From Maribacter sp. (GTDB taxonomy: Bacteria > Bacteroidota > Bacteroidia > Flavobacteriales > Flavobacteriaceae): 38,610 nt of DNA. The position numbers and the translations under genes are program-made. Shown here in pieces: positions 9,032 through 17,799 of the stretch. The DNA is taken from assembly GCA_020629415.1 (NCBI GenBank), contig JAHDDL010000035.1:1-38610 (forward strand). The letters run 5' to 3'. Under the pieces are notes generated by a model. That model saw only the letters and a program-made list of their open reading frames with translations, was not told the DNA's origin and did not search any database. Within the stretch, counting starts at the first letter, position 1. Every line of letters starts with the position of its first letter.

Positions 9032-10405
9032 ATGCCAAAACAACCTCTACCAATAAAAAGGAGAAATTTTATTAAAGTAGCATCGGCATCACTCCTTTTT
9101 ACTTCCTTACACTCGTTCGCTTTTCAATTTTTTGAAAACGAACAACCTAAAAAAGTAGCCCTCATTGGTGCTGGTTGGTACGGCACGGGAGATTTATTAA
9201 GGCTCATACAAATTGCAAATGTTGAGGTAGTTTCCATTTGTGATGTAGATAAAAATCAATTAAAAAAGGCTGCTGAATTAGTTGCCGAACGCCAAAAAAA
9301 CGGTAAAAAACCACAGTTGTATGCCGATTATAGAACCATGTTACAAGAAAAAAAATTAGACATTGTCCTTATTGGAACACCCGATCATTGGCATGCCTTA
9401 ACCTGTATAGAAGCGCTTAAACATGGTGCCCATGTTTATCTTCAAAAACCTATAAGTGTTGATGTAATAGAGGGTGAAGCCATGGTTGCCGCAGCTAGAA
9501 AATACAATAAAGTAGTACAAGTGGGCACTCAACGAAAAAGTACACCTCATCTTATAGATGCTAAAAATAAAATTATAAACAACGGACTTTTAGGTACTGT
9601 GGGACATGTAGATATGTGTTGTTATTATCATATGCGTGCCAATGGCAATCCTCCAGAACAAAAAGTACCGGAATTCTTCGATTATGAAATGTGGACAGGT
9701 CCTGCACCATTACGCCATTATGATGGCTTACCTCACAAAAGATGGTGGCGTACATTCAGGGAATATGGAAACGGAATTACCGGAGATATGTGTGTTCATA
9801 TGCTAGATACCGTTCGTTGGATGCTAGACCTAGGATGGCCCAAAAGAATAAGTTCTCACGGAGGCATTTTTGTTGACAAGGACGGAAAATCAAATATATC
9901 CGACACCCAATCTGCCGTATTTGAATATGAAGGCTTTAACTGTAATTGGCAACATAGAACTTGGGGAAACCCAGATGATGCAGACTACCCTTGGGCATTT
10001 AAAATCTACGGAGAAAAAGGCGTTTTAAAAGGAGATGTAATGAAGGCAGAATTTGAACCTGCTGATGGTAGCGAGACCATACGTTTTGATGTTCTTTATG
10101 AAAAACAAGAATATCCTGAAGACCTCACGGAAAAAGATATTGAATTACATGCGGCACCAGCCACCCGTAGACATATGATCAATTTTTTAAATGCCATTCA
10201 AAATAACACAAAACCTGTTGCCGATATTGAAAATGGGCATATTTCTACCGCTAGTTGTATTTTGGCAAATTTGTCTATGGATCTAAAAAGACCTTTATCA
10301 TATGACCCTTTAAGCAGAACGGTTGTAAATGATCCTGAAGCTACTGCACTATTGCAAAGGGCATATCGCGGAGACTGGAAACACCCTCACCCAGATACGG
10401 TATAA
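9032..10405 (+). CDS. Tat-exported Gfo/Idh/MocA family oxidoreductase
   Basis: A 457-residue NAD(P)-dependent sugar or glycoside oxidoreductase. The N-terminus has a twin-arginine motif RRNFIK (residues 10-15) and a hydrophobic stretch, so the protein is folded with its cofactor before export. The Rossmann motif is GAGWYG (46-51), followed by CDVD and the family QKP motif (Lys139-Pro140). The C-terminal half is the usual alpha/beta substrate domain. Tat-exported Gfo enzymes are known for glycoside oxidation or hydrolysis with retained NAD. It lies back to back with the acetylesterase and ends 2 bases before the convergent regulator. Confidence 0.85.
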   Translation: MPKQPLPIKRRNFIKVASASLLFTSLHSFAFQFFENEQPKKVALIGAGWYGTGDLLRLIQIANVEVVSICDVDKNQLKKAAELVAERQKNGKKPQLYADYRTMLQEKKLDIVLIGTPDHWHALTCIEALKHGAHVYLQKPISVDVIEGEAMVAAARKYNKVVQVGTQRKSTPHLIDAKNKIINNGLLGTVGHVDMCCYYHMRANGNPPEQKVPEFFDYEMWTGPAPLRHYDGLPHKRWWRTFREYGNGITGDMCVHMLDTVRWMLDLGWPKRISSHGGIFVDKDGKSNISDTQSAVFEYEGFNCNWQHRTWGNPDDADYPWAFKIYGEKGVLKGDVMKAEFEPADGSETIRFDVLYEKQEYPEDLTEKDIELHAAPATRRHMINFLNAIQNNTKPVADIENGHISTASCILANLSMDLKRPLSYDPLSRTVVNDPEATALLQRAYRGDWKHPHPDTV

Positions 10406-10407
10406 AC

Positions 10408-11424
10408 TTATTGTAGTTTTTTGGTAGAATCCCTAACCAATAAACTAGTTTTTACTGTTTTGGTCTCATAAGGCAACCCTGGATTCTTGATCCTATTGAT
10501 CAACAATTTAGCCGTTTGCTCACCAATATATTTGCCATGCTGACTTACCATAGTTAAAGATGGAGTTACGTATTTTGATAACTGCCCGTTGGTAAAACCA
10601 ATTATTGAAATATCATTGGGTACATTATAACCTCTTGCCTTCACCACTTCCAATACTTGCACGGCAATCAATTCATCTATTCCTATAATACCATCTATTA
10701 CCTTATAGTTTAACAAGAAAGACATTAACAAATCTAAATCATCTTTTATGGTCAAGTTTATGACCAATTTAGAATCGAATGGTATGCCCAATTCTTCTAA
10801 CGCCTTCTTGTAACCAAGAAGTCTTAATTTACCCACACTTGAGCTAGAAATTGGATTTACTACGGCTATATTTTTACAACCAATATTTATTAAGTGTTTG
10901 GTAATTTTATAGCCCGCCTCAAAATCATCTACAACCACTTTATCGCATTGTACATTATCCGAGACCCTATCAAAAAGTACTACAGGTATGTCATTATTTA
11001 TAACATCTATCAATGCATCATGCTTGTCTTCATTCTGACTTTCTTCGGCCAAGGACATAATTACACCATCTACCGTACCGGCATCAAAAAATTCCAAGGT
11101 TTTAGTTTCTTTAGCTTTAGACTCGTTACTGATACAACTAATAATATTATAACCACTTTCATTGGCAACCTTTTCTATACCGTACAGCACCTGAACAAAA
11201 AAATAATTCAGAATATTAGGGACTACGACACCAATTGTCTTAGTACTCTTATTTAATAAATTAAGAGCCAACCTATTAGGCTTATAATGTTTTTCTTTGG
11301 CGTAAGCCTGTATTTTAAACTTAAGATCATTACTTATCTCATGACTATCGTTTATAGCTTTTGAAACGGTAGAGATAGATACACTAAAATGCCCGGCAAT
11401 GTCTTTTAAGGTTACTTTTTTCAT
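10408..11424 (-). CDS. LacI-family transcriptional regulator
   Basis: A 338-residue LacI/GalR regulator. Residues 3-25 form the helix-turn-helix (TLKDIA, SVSISTVSKAIN) with the hinge helix near 48-56; from about residue 60 on is the periplasmic-binding-protein-like sugar sensor. It lies downstream of xylBA on the same strand but is separated from it by a terminator, so it probably has its own promoter. Control of xylBA is the simplest proposal and is supported by an inverted repeat at the xyl promoter, but the nearby Gfo or acetylesterase genes are alternatives. Confidence 0.9.
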   Translation of the reverse strand: MKKVTLKDIAGHFSVSISTVSKAINDSHEISNDLKFKIQAYAKEKHYKPNRLALNLLNKSTKTIGVVVPNILNYFFVQVLYGIEKVANESGYNIISCISNESKAKETKTLEFFDAGTVDGVIMSLAEESQNEDKHDALIDVINNDIPVVLFDRVSDNVQCDKVVVDDFEAGYKITKHLINIGCKNIAVVNPISSSSVGKLRLLGYKKALEELGIPFDSKLVINLTIKDDLDLLMSFLLNYKVIDGIIGIDELIAVQVLEVVKARGYNVPNDISIIGFTNGQLSKYVTPSLTMVSQHGKYIGEQTAKLLINRIKNPGLPYETKTVKTSLLVRDSTKKLQ

Positions 11425-11472
11425 AATATGTACTGCAAAAGAACAGATTTAATTTGACATTTAAATTACCAT

Positions 11473-11516
11473 AAAAAGCAAAATGCCCCTAAGGTAAAAA
11501 CCAAGGAGCATTTTGC
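11473..11516 (-). terminator. terminator of the xylBA transcript
   Basis: A 13-base stem with one mismatch (11478-11490 with 11504-11516; loop of 13) is followed on the minus strand by five T at 11473-11477. It stands 67 bases after the xylA stop codon and separates xylA from the LacI-type gene. Confidence 0.8.
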
Positions 11517-11582
11517 TTGCAATTATAAAATGCCTTTTTACTAAAATTGAAATTAATCTATACTAGTTTTGGGCAGTACTAC

Positions 11583-12899
11583 CTATATGTATTGATTGAT
11601 GATGTTCTCAAACAATTCTTGCTTACCACTCTGTAATTCTAACTCTCCGTTTTCACTGGCAATATTGTAAAGATCCTTCAAATCTAATTTACCGTTCTCA
11701 AAATCTTTACCCTTACCAGAGTCAAAAGAGCTATATCTGTTTTCACGCAGTTTGTTATATGAAGAAGAAGAGATAATCTTGTCTGCAGTGATCAATGCTC
11801 TGGCAAAAGTATCCGCTCCTCCAATATGTGCATGGAATACATCTTCTAAATCCGTACTGTTTCTTCTAATCTTTGCATCGAAGTTTACTCCTCCACCTTG
11901 TAAACCGCCTGCAGCTAAGAATACCAACATAGCTTCAGTAGTTTCCTGAATGTTGTTAGGGAACTGATCGGTATCCCAACCGTTTTGGTAATCTCCACGG
12001 TTAGCATCCATACTACCTAACATACCTGCTTTTGCGGCAACCGCAATTTCATGTTGAAAAGTATGCTGTGCCAATGTTGCATGGTTGACCTCAATGTTCA
12101 TTTTAAAATCTTTCTCCAAACCAAATTCCTTTAAGAAACCAATTGCCGTAGCACAATCAAAATCATATTGATGTTTCATTGGTTCCATAGGTTTTGGCTC
12201 AATAAAGAAGTTACCCTTAAAGCCTTGACTACGTGCATAATCTCTAGCCATGGTCAAGAATTGTCCCATATGATCTACCTCACGACCTAAATCTGTGTTC
12301 AACAAGGACATATAACCTTCTCTACCACCCCAGAATACATAATTTTCTCCTCCTAAAGCTATAGTAGCATCTAAAGCCAATTTAATTTGACCACCGGCTC
12401 TTGCCACAACGTTAAAATCTGGATTGGTAGCAGCACCGTTCATGTATCTTGGATTTGAGAAACAGTTGGCCGTACCCCAAAGCAATTTTTTCCCAGATTC
12501 CTTCTGTTTTTCTTTCAGGTAATCCGTAATTGTGGCCAATCTTTTTTCAGATTCAGCAAAGGTGGGTGCTTCTTGAATTAAATCGAAATCATGAAAACAG
12601 TAGTAATCGAATCCTATTTTATCAAAGAATTCAAATGCAGCATCCGCCTTATCTTTAGCCGCTTGTACAGGATCTGATGATTTATCCCATTCAAAACTCT
12701 GTGTACCAGGCCCGAAAGGATCAGAGCCTTGACCACAGAAGGTATGCCAATATGCCGTGGAGAACTTGAAGTGCTCACGCATGGTCTTACCCGCTACAAC
12801 TTGTTCTGGGTTGTAATATTTAAACGCCAACGGATTATCGGATTCTTTTCCTTCAAACTTAATTTTGTCTATACCTTTAAAGTATTCTTTGTTTGCCAT
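11583..12899 (-). CDS. xylA: xylose isomerase
   Basis: Converts D-xylose to D-xylulose in the cytoplasm. At 438 residues it has the length of the class II enzymes. Catalytic and metal residues are all visible: His103 and Asp106 (FHDFD), Glu234 and Lys236 (FIEPKP), Glu270 and His273 (IEVNHAT), and a later MDANRGD block. It starts 10 bases after the xylulokinase gene, so the two form one operon. No xylose transporter is in the window, so uptake is encoded elsewhere. Confidence 0.97.
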   Translation of the reverse strand: MANKEYFKGIDKIKFEGKESDNPLAFKYYNPEQVVAGKTMREHFKFSTAYWHTFCGQGSDPFGPGTQSFEWDKSSDPVQAAKDKADAAFEFFDKIGFDYYCFHDFDLIQEAPTFAESEKRLATITDYLKEKQKESGKKLLWGTANCFSNPRYMNGAATNPDFNVVARAGGQIKLALDATIALGGENYVFWGGREGYMSLLNTDLGREVDHMGQFLTMARDYARSQGFKGNFFIEPKPMEPMKHQYDFDCATAIGFLKEFGLEKDFKMNIEVNHATLAQHTFQHEIAVAAKAGMLGSMDANRGDYQNGWDTDQFPNNIQETTEAMLVFLAAGGLQGGGVNFDAKIRRNSTDLEDVFHAHIGGADTFARALITADKIISSSSYNKLRENRYSSFDSGKGKDFENGKLDLKDLYNIASENGELELQSGKQELFENIINQYI

Positions 12900-12909
12900 T
12901 ATGTTGATT

Positions 12910-14397
12910 TTATAAGTTGTTCAATATTAATTCCAATTCTTTTTTCCAGGTGGCATACGCGTTTTCATATGCCGTTTTATCTTCTTTTGGACTAAAGGTC
13001 ATTACATAATCATTATCTAAGACAGCTTTACCGTATGCCTCAAAATCACCTTTATGCAGGTTTGCCGCCCTTGCAGCACCTATTGCCCCTGTAGTGTTAT
13101 AAATCTCTATATCATAACCAATTAAAGTGGCTACCGTAGTTGAAAAGATTTCTGAACGAAATAGGTTATCATTCCCGGCACGCATTACGTTTACTTTTAT
13201 ACCGTCAGACTCCATAATTTCCATACCGTAAACAAAAGAAAAGGCAATGCCCTCCAATGCTGCTCGGCACAAGTGCCCTTTACCGTGGTTGTTTAAATTT
13301 AGATTTAAGATTCTGGTACCTACTTCCTTACTTTCCAGCATTCTTTCTGCCCCGTTACCAAAAGGAATCATGGATACCCCATCGCACCCGATCGGCACTT
13401 CGTTGGCCAGTATATTCATTTCTTCGTAAGAGGAGACATTTAAATTATTAAGTAACCACCGGTACTGTATTCCTGCTCCGTTGATACAAAGTAATTTTCC
13501 TATTCTAGCGGGTTTTCCAGGAGAATAGTTTACATGTGCAAAGTTGTTTACCCTTGAACTTTCTTTTACGGAAAGATTATCCGTAACCGCATAAACCACG
13601 CCAGATGTACCACCTGTTGCAGCTACTTCTCCTGGATTGAACACATTCAATGTCAACGCGTTATTTGGCTGATCTCCAGCCCTGTAAAGTATTGGTGTGT
13701 TTTTGGCAAGTCCACTTTCGTTAGCTCCTTTTTCGTTTACTTTTGATTGTACCGAAAAGGTATCTACGATATCCGGTATCATTTCTTTTTTTAGCCCGTA
13801 ATGATTTATTACCAAAGAGGCTAAGCTGTCCTCTTTAAAATCCCAAAAAACACCTTCCGATAAACCAGAAACGGTGGTGTTCACCACGCCTGATAATTTA
13901 TAGGCGATATAATCTCCAGGCAGCATTATTTTATAAATCTTGGCATATACCTCTGGTTCATTTTCCATTACCCATTTTAGTTTTGATGCCGTAAAATTTG
14001 AGGGTGAATTCAGTAAATGGGTATCACAGATTCTTGGGCCTATTTCTTCATATGCCGCCTGACCAATACCTACTGCCCTACTATCGCACCATATAATAGA
14101 TTTTCTAAGTGGATTCCCTTCTTCATCAATTAGCACTAGACCGTGCATTTGATATGAAATACCTATACCGGAAATATCCGATTTTTTAATATTCTCCTGT
14201 ACACATAATTTTTCAATGCCACTACAGACATAGCTCCACCAATCTTCCGGACTTTGTTCTGCCCAGCCGTTTTTTACAGCTTCCATAGACATTTCTGTCT
14301 CTGGTTCTGTAACTACCCCAACGCTCTTTCCCGTTGATGCATTTACCAAGGCAATTTTAATAGACGAGCTTCCTATATCTAATCCTAAATGGTACAT
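12910..14397 (-). CDS. xylB: xylulokinase
   Basis: Phosphorylates D-xylulose for entry into the pentose phosphate pathway. A 495-residue FGGY kinase with the N-terminal phosphate loop [12 protein letters not shown], the sugar-contact segment SYQMHG (81-86), the catalytic base Asp242 in AGDQPNN and the ATP-site GGTSG. It is the first gene of xylBA and has a readable Bacteroidota promoter just upstream. Related FGGY kinases share these motifs, but the adjacent xylA makes xylulose the natural substrate. Confidence 0.95.
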   Translation of the reverse strand: MYHLGLDIGSSSIKIALVNASTGKSVGVVTEPETEMSMEAVKNGWAEQSPEDWWSYVCSGIEKLCVQENIKKSDISGIGISYQMHGLVLIDEEGNPLRKSIIWCDSRAVGIGQAAYEEIGPRICDTHLLNSPSNFTASKLKWVMENEPEVYAKIYKIMLPGDYIAYKLSGVVNTTVSGLSEGVFWDFKEDSLASLVINHYGLKKEMIPDIVDTFSVQSKVNEKGANESGLAKNTPILYRAGDQPNNALTLNVFNPGEVAATGGTSGVVYAVTDNLSVKESSRVNNFAHVNYSPGKPARIGKLLCINGAGIQYRWLLNNLNVSSYEEMNILANEVPIGCDGVSMIPFGNGAERMLESKEVGTRILNLNLNNHGKGHLCRAALEGIAFSFVYGMEIMESDGIKVNVMRAGNDNLFRSEIFSTTVATLIGYDIEIYNTTGAIGAARAANLHKGDFEAYGKAVLDNDYVMTFSPKEDKTAYENAYATWKKELELILNNL

Positions 14398-14409
14398 AAA
14401 CTATATAAA

Positions 14410-14436
14410 TTGGTTTGCTATAATAAGTTAAACCAA
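14410..14436. promoter_or_regulatory. candidate operator at the xylBA promoter
   Basis: Inverted repeat TTGGTTT (14410-14416) and AAACCAA (14430-14436), 13 bases apart. It overlaps the edge of the -7 element and covers the expected start of transcription, a classic position for repression. The wide spacer is unusual for a LacI-type operator, so the regulator is not certain. Confidence 0.4.
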
Positions 14437-14463
14437 AAATAGTTACTTAACGGACCATTCAAT
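14434..14463 (-). promoter_or_regulatory. promoter of xylBA
   Basis: On the minus strand a -7 element TATTTTTG (14434-14441) matches the Bacteroidota consensus TAnnTTTG. After an 18-base spacer comes ATTG (14460-14463), close to the -33 TTTG. Transcription would start about 30 bases before the xylB ATG. Confidence 0.6.
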
Positions 14464-14584
14464 ATTTACGCAACGAAATATTATCGTAATTACATTTTTA
14501 CAAAATCTAAAAATTCAAATTATAATATTTAATATATTGATAATCAATACTTTATAATTAAACCTGAAATTAATTTATTTTCGA

Positions 14585-14606
14585 AAGGGTTTTCGTACTA
14601 CCCTTA
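14585..14606 (-). terminator. weak hairpin after the response regulator gene
   Basis: AAGGGT/ACCCTT inverted repeat 26 bases past the stop codon of the minus-strand response regulator. The T run after it is broken, so termination is only possible, not clear. Confidence 0.35.
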
Positions 14607-14631
14607 AAATCAACAGATAAGATTTCACAAT

Positions 14632-15273
14632 TTAATACTGTTCTAGCTGATTTTGTAATTGTTCCAACTTAGAAAGTGCTTCTGATTTTGAGTTTACATC
14701 TAGCTTCAAATAAATATTCTGAATGTGAAAATTTACTGCGCTAGGGGTCACAAATAGCTTTTTTGCAATCATCTTATAAGTGGCGCCCTGACATAAAAAA
14801 TCTACGATCTGGTTCTCCCTTTCAGAGAAAAAAGCAAATGTCTTTTTATGAAAATTGCTAATAATTTTCTTGACTATATCATTGCTCATGGCCGCACCTT
14901 CATTTTCCATACTACGCAAGGCATGCTCCAATTTATCTAGGGTCAGCGGCTTCGTTAAATAACCGTTTGCTCCTTTCTTGAAGGCATTTTTAATAACATC
15001 AAAATCATTTACTTCGCTGAACATTATAATGTTCACTTCCCAGTCTTTCTTTTTAAATAACTTGATGGCGTCATCACCGTTCATATCATCTAGATCAATT
15101 TCAGAAAGTACAATTTGAGGCTTGGTGAACCTAAAGTCTTTAATGGCATTTTTGGCAGATGTATAACTACCTACAACTTCATATCCATTAATATCTTCAA
15201 AGTGATTTTTATAAACAGAATGTAATGAAATATCTTTTTCCAATACTATTATTCTAATGTTTGAGTCTTTCAT
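14632..15273 (-). CDS. LuxR/NarL-type response regulator with atypical receiver
   Basis: About 213 residues from the chosen ATG (15273; an ATG at 15282 is equally possible, the upstream TTG less so). Residues 5-125 align without gaps to a NarL-type receiver over the region checked, and a LuxR helix-turn-helix follows (SERENQIVDFL to IQNIYLKL). The phospho-acceptor Asp is replaced by Glu58 (VLSEIDL), and the acidic pocket pair reads Glu12-Lys13 instead of two acids. The Ser86 and Lys108 (TKP) positions are kept. Phosphorylation in the usual way is therefore unlikely; Glu may mimic the active state. No histidine kinase is adjacent. Confidence 0.85.
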   Translation of the reverse strand: MKDSNIRIIVLEKDISLHSVYKNHFEDINGYEVVGSYTSAKNAIKDFRFTKPQIVLSEIDLDDMNGDDAIKLFKKKDWEVNIIMFSEVNDFDVIKNAFKKGANGYLTKPLTLDKLEHALRSMENEGAAMSNDIVKKIISNFHKKTFAFFSERENQIVDFLCQGATYKMIAKKLFVTPSAVNFHIQNIYLKLDVNSKSEALSKLEQLQNQLEQY

Positions 15274-15315
15274 AATCTCCATAGTTTTTGAAGCTATCGT
15301 TCTAAAAAAGAACAA

Positions 15316-15955
15316 TAACTTAAGTTAGTTTTGAGTAACCTCAAGGACTTTGCAATAGGCTTGAATAACGAAACAACGGCTATGTATTTTGAACAAATAG
15401 TGCATGCTATAAGTTCATTTTTACATTAAAAATTGACAAATGTAGCCTAGAAGAACCATCTAAATTTAGATAATACTTCGTTGTTGTTCAGTTAAAAATT
15501 AATTTAAAAACGGATAACCGTTAGTGAGTTAATTCTAAAAACTGCGGCCTTTGACCAACTTTGAATAAAAGAGATTTTGAAGTTCTAATAAAGTAGAAAT
15601 CTTGTGAAGAAAAAAATGTGTTTTAAAACCGGAATTCAGTAGATTAAATTCATTCATGGTTGTGGGGGGATTTGGGGTTATACAATTGGGTTTGAATCTT
15701 TTTGGTGATCGAAATATATATATTATTGCAATAAACCCGTTGAAAACATCGGAATTTTCGTTCAAATACCACTTTTTCTTAAAAAATAAGGTAATTCGTC
15801 GATAGTTAATATAAAGTTAAAACCAAATATCACCTTCAATCTAAACCAAAAAATAAAGGAGGGGCCCCAGTTATCCCCCCGGACAACACCCCTCCTTTTA
15901 TTGACAATTCAAATCAACCATATAACCTAAAAAGGTTCATAGATTTTAAAAATTA
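15316..15955. other. 640-base gap without a supported gene
   Basis: AT-rich spacer between the response regulator and the PorP/SprF gene. A TACATTTG box (minus strand, about 15437-15444) could be a -7 element for the regulator, but no good -33 box accompanies it. A perfect palindrome AACTTAAGTT lies at 15318-15327. The only sizeable frame (15535-15765, minus) has no family features. The strong terminator at 15846-15898 closes the gap. Confidence 0.6.
15846..15898 (-). terminator. terminator of the PD40-PorP operon
   Basis: A 10-base perfect stem AAAGGAGGGG (15855-15864) with CCCCTCCTTT (15889-15898), followed on the minus strand by TATTTTTT. It lies about 60 bases past the stop codon of the PorP/SprF gene. 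Confidence 0.85.
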
Positions 15956-17734
15956 TTATTCAATGCTTATATCATCATCTTCAAAAGTATTGGAAGCGGT
16001 AGCTGTCGTTTCGCTAACCTGCATGATCCATTTTTCTTTGCTGTATTTTCCGTTTAAATCTGTACTTGCCGCAAGTTGGGCCTCATTTTTATAATCATAG
16101 TCTGCTAAATACACATAATAAAGACCATTCTCTTTATTATAAAATTGTTTTGGATCCAAACCTTTTTCCCGTAATTCTTTCATAAAAGCGTTCATATACT
16201 TTGTTTGGCTATACACATTGGCTATAACATAGTAACCAGAGTTCATATCTATAACATCAGAATCTACCATCATTTTCACCGGTAACGCGGCAAAATTATC
16301 TTTCGTAGATGGTAATTCTTTAAAATTTGCCCTTCTTGCAGCCTTCTCTTCCGCAGCATTTGAAGCAGCTGTTGGTACCTTAGCCGTTGCAAAAGCATCT
16401 GCAGGTTCCGTCACAAAATCAATTGCATCGTCCTTAAGATCATTAGAAGCGTAAGAAGTTCTCTCTTCTGCGCTAAAATCCTGTAAAGAACTTTTGATCG
16501 TTGTATCTATGTCATTTCGCAACATTCTCACAATTAATTCAAATCGTTCTTCAAACGCCGCTATTCTTTCACTTTCAATAGAATCTTGACGAAGAATCAG
16601 CTCATCTAAGATTATTTTATTTTCATAAGCCAAACTGCTTTCTGAAACAGGTACATTGTTTTGGCTTTCTTGCTTTCTTTTGCCGGCCTTTCTTGCACTA
16701 TCTCTTTCTTCAATTAGATGTGCTATTTGCTCTTCATAATTACGTACGATATTATCTATTTGATTGTCCGAAGAGTTATCTGCTACCGTGATAGCCAAAT
16801 CATCGTCCTTAAATTTATATGCCAATGTAATCTCATGGTTCCACCCAAGGTTGGCATCTTCATTAGAGAGATCCTTCTCCATTAAATAACCTAAAGACAT
16901 TTTCTCACTAAGATTGAAACCCACACCTGCTGCTACACCATATTCCTCATCAACAGTAGTTTGCAACCAACCATATTTAGGCATATCCAATAATAATGAG
17001 CCAAAATAATATAAGCTGCCATCATAATTTTGACCTACTTGTGCCATTGGCATTAATCTGGCATTTTCAAAAAGTCCCCTAGTGTGATCAAATGAGTGGG
17101 TATATTGCACAGATGCCTTAACGCTCTTGGTAGATAACTCGGTCAAAAATTCGTTCGTTGTTTGATTGTATTTTAAAAGATCTTCTGCATATAAACCAAA
17201 ATCGAACTTACCTAAAGATAGGTTAATACCTGGTTGTACGGCAATTTTACTTTCTTTTCGTGCATCTGCTATCTCCGGGTCATCTGTACTTACCACAATT
17301 CTGTTTTTATCCAAACCTTGGTTAAAATAGGTGACATTTGTACCAAATGTTAATACAGATTTCTCTCCTAACCGTACTGCGGAGGCATAGTTAGCATTGA
17401 ATCCAAATTCTTGGACTACGCCAGACCATTGACTGTAAACACCTATACCTACTGCGGTATTTTCGTTTAATTTGTTACTAAAACCTAAGAAGTAGTTTTG
17501 ACTATTATCGTCAAAGGTTGCATATTGATTTCTGTGCAAAATATTTAGATATGACTTATTCTCACGTACCAAGGAGAAAGTTGGGTTTATAAAAAACCTA
17601 TTGAAAAATAATTGGTTGTGGTACGTACTGCTTGATCCTAAATTTGCATTGGTTTCTTGACCTTTTACTGTCTGGACAAGAGCCAATAAAAATAAAGCAA
17701 TAAGAAAACTATTGATTTTATACGGACTTTCCAT
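15956..17734 (-). CDS. PorP/SprF-family outer membrane protein with SPOR-like tail
   Basis: A 592-residue envelope protein. After a Sec signal (ending VKGQ) residues ~35-310 form the PorP/SprF-type beta-barrel region (NRFFINPTF, GIGVYSQWSG, LSLGKFDFGLYAEDL), a family linked to type IX secretion and gliding. Residues ~325-410 are charged and probably coiled-coil, ~420-490 are low-complexity, and ~499-575 look like a SPOR domain (GYYVIANVYS to KWIMQV) that might bind peptidoglycan. It ends in an acidic tail FEDDDISIE. It follows the PD40 gene by 65 bases in one operon. The extension is much longer than usual for PorP. Confidence 0.85.
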   Translation of the reverse strand: MESPYKINSFLIALFLLALVQTVKGQETNANLGSSSTYHNQLFFNRFFINPTFSLVRENKSYLNILHRNQYATFDDNSQNYFLGFSNKLNENTAVGIGVYSQWSGVVQEFGFNANYASAVRLGEKSVLTFGTNVTYFNQGLDKNRIVVSTDDPEIADARKESKIAVQPGINLSLGKFDFGLYAEDLLKYNQTTNEFLTELSTKSVKASVQYTHSFDHTRGLFENARLMPMAQVGQNYDGSLYYFGSLLLDMPKYGWLQTTVDEEYGVAAGVGFNLSEKMSLGYLMEKDLSNEDANLGWNHEITLAYKFKDDDLAITVADNSSDNQIDNIVRNYEEQIAHLIEERDSARKAGKRKQESQNNVPVSESSLAYENKIILDELILRQDSIESERIAAFEERFELIVRMLRNDIDTTIKSSLQDFSAEERTSYASNDLKDDAIDFVTEPADAFATAKVPTAASNAAEEKAARRANFKELPSTKDNFAALPVKMMVDSDVIDMNSGYYVIANVYSQTKYMNAFMKELREKGLDPKQFYNKENGLYYVYLADYDYKNEAQLAASTDLNGKYSKEKWIMQVSETTATASNTFEDDDISIE

Positions 17735-17799
17735 AACGATTAAGTTTAATGATTAAAATTGAATTTGTCTATGAATTGGGGGAAATGAACAATGGGTGG

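Noticed and set aside
11752..11949. Plus-strand frame opposite xylA
   Set aside because: It is an antisense shadow of the very well conserved xylose isomerase gene.
15535..15765. 76-residue minus-strand frame in the 640-base gap
   Set aside because: No family motif, signal or ribosome-binding context; composition is like the surrounding non-coding DNA.
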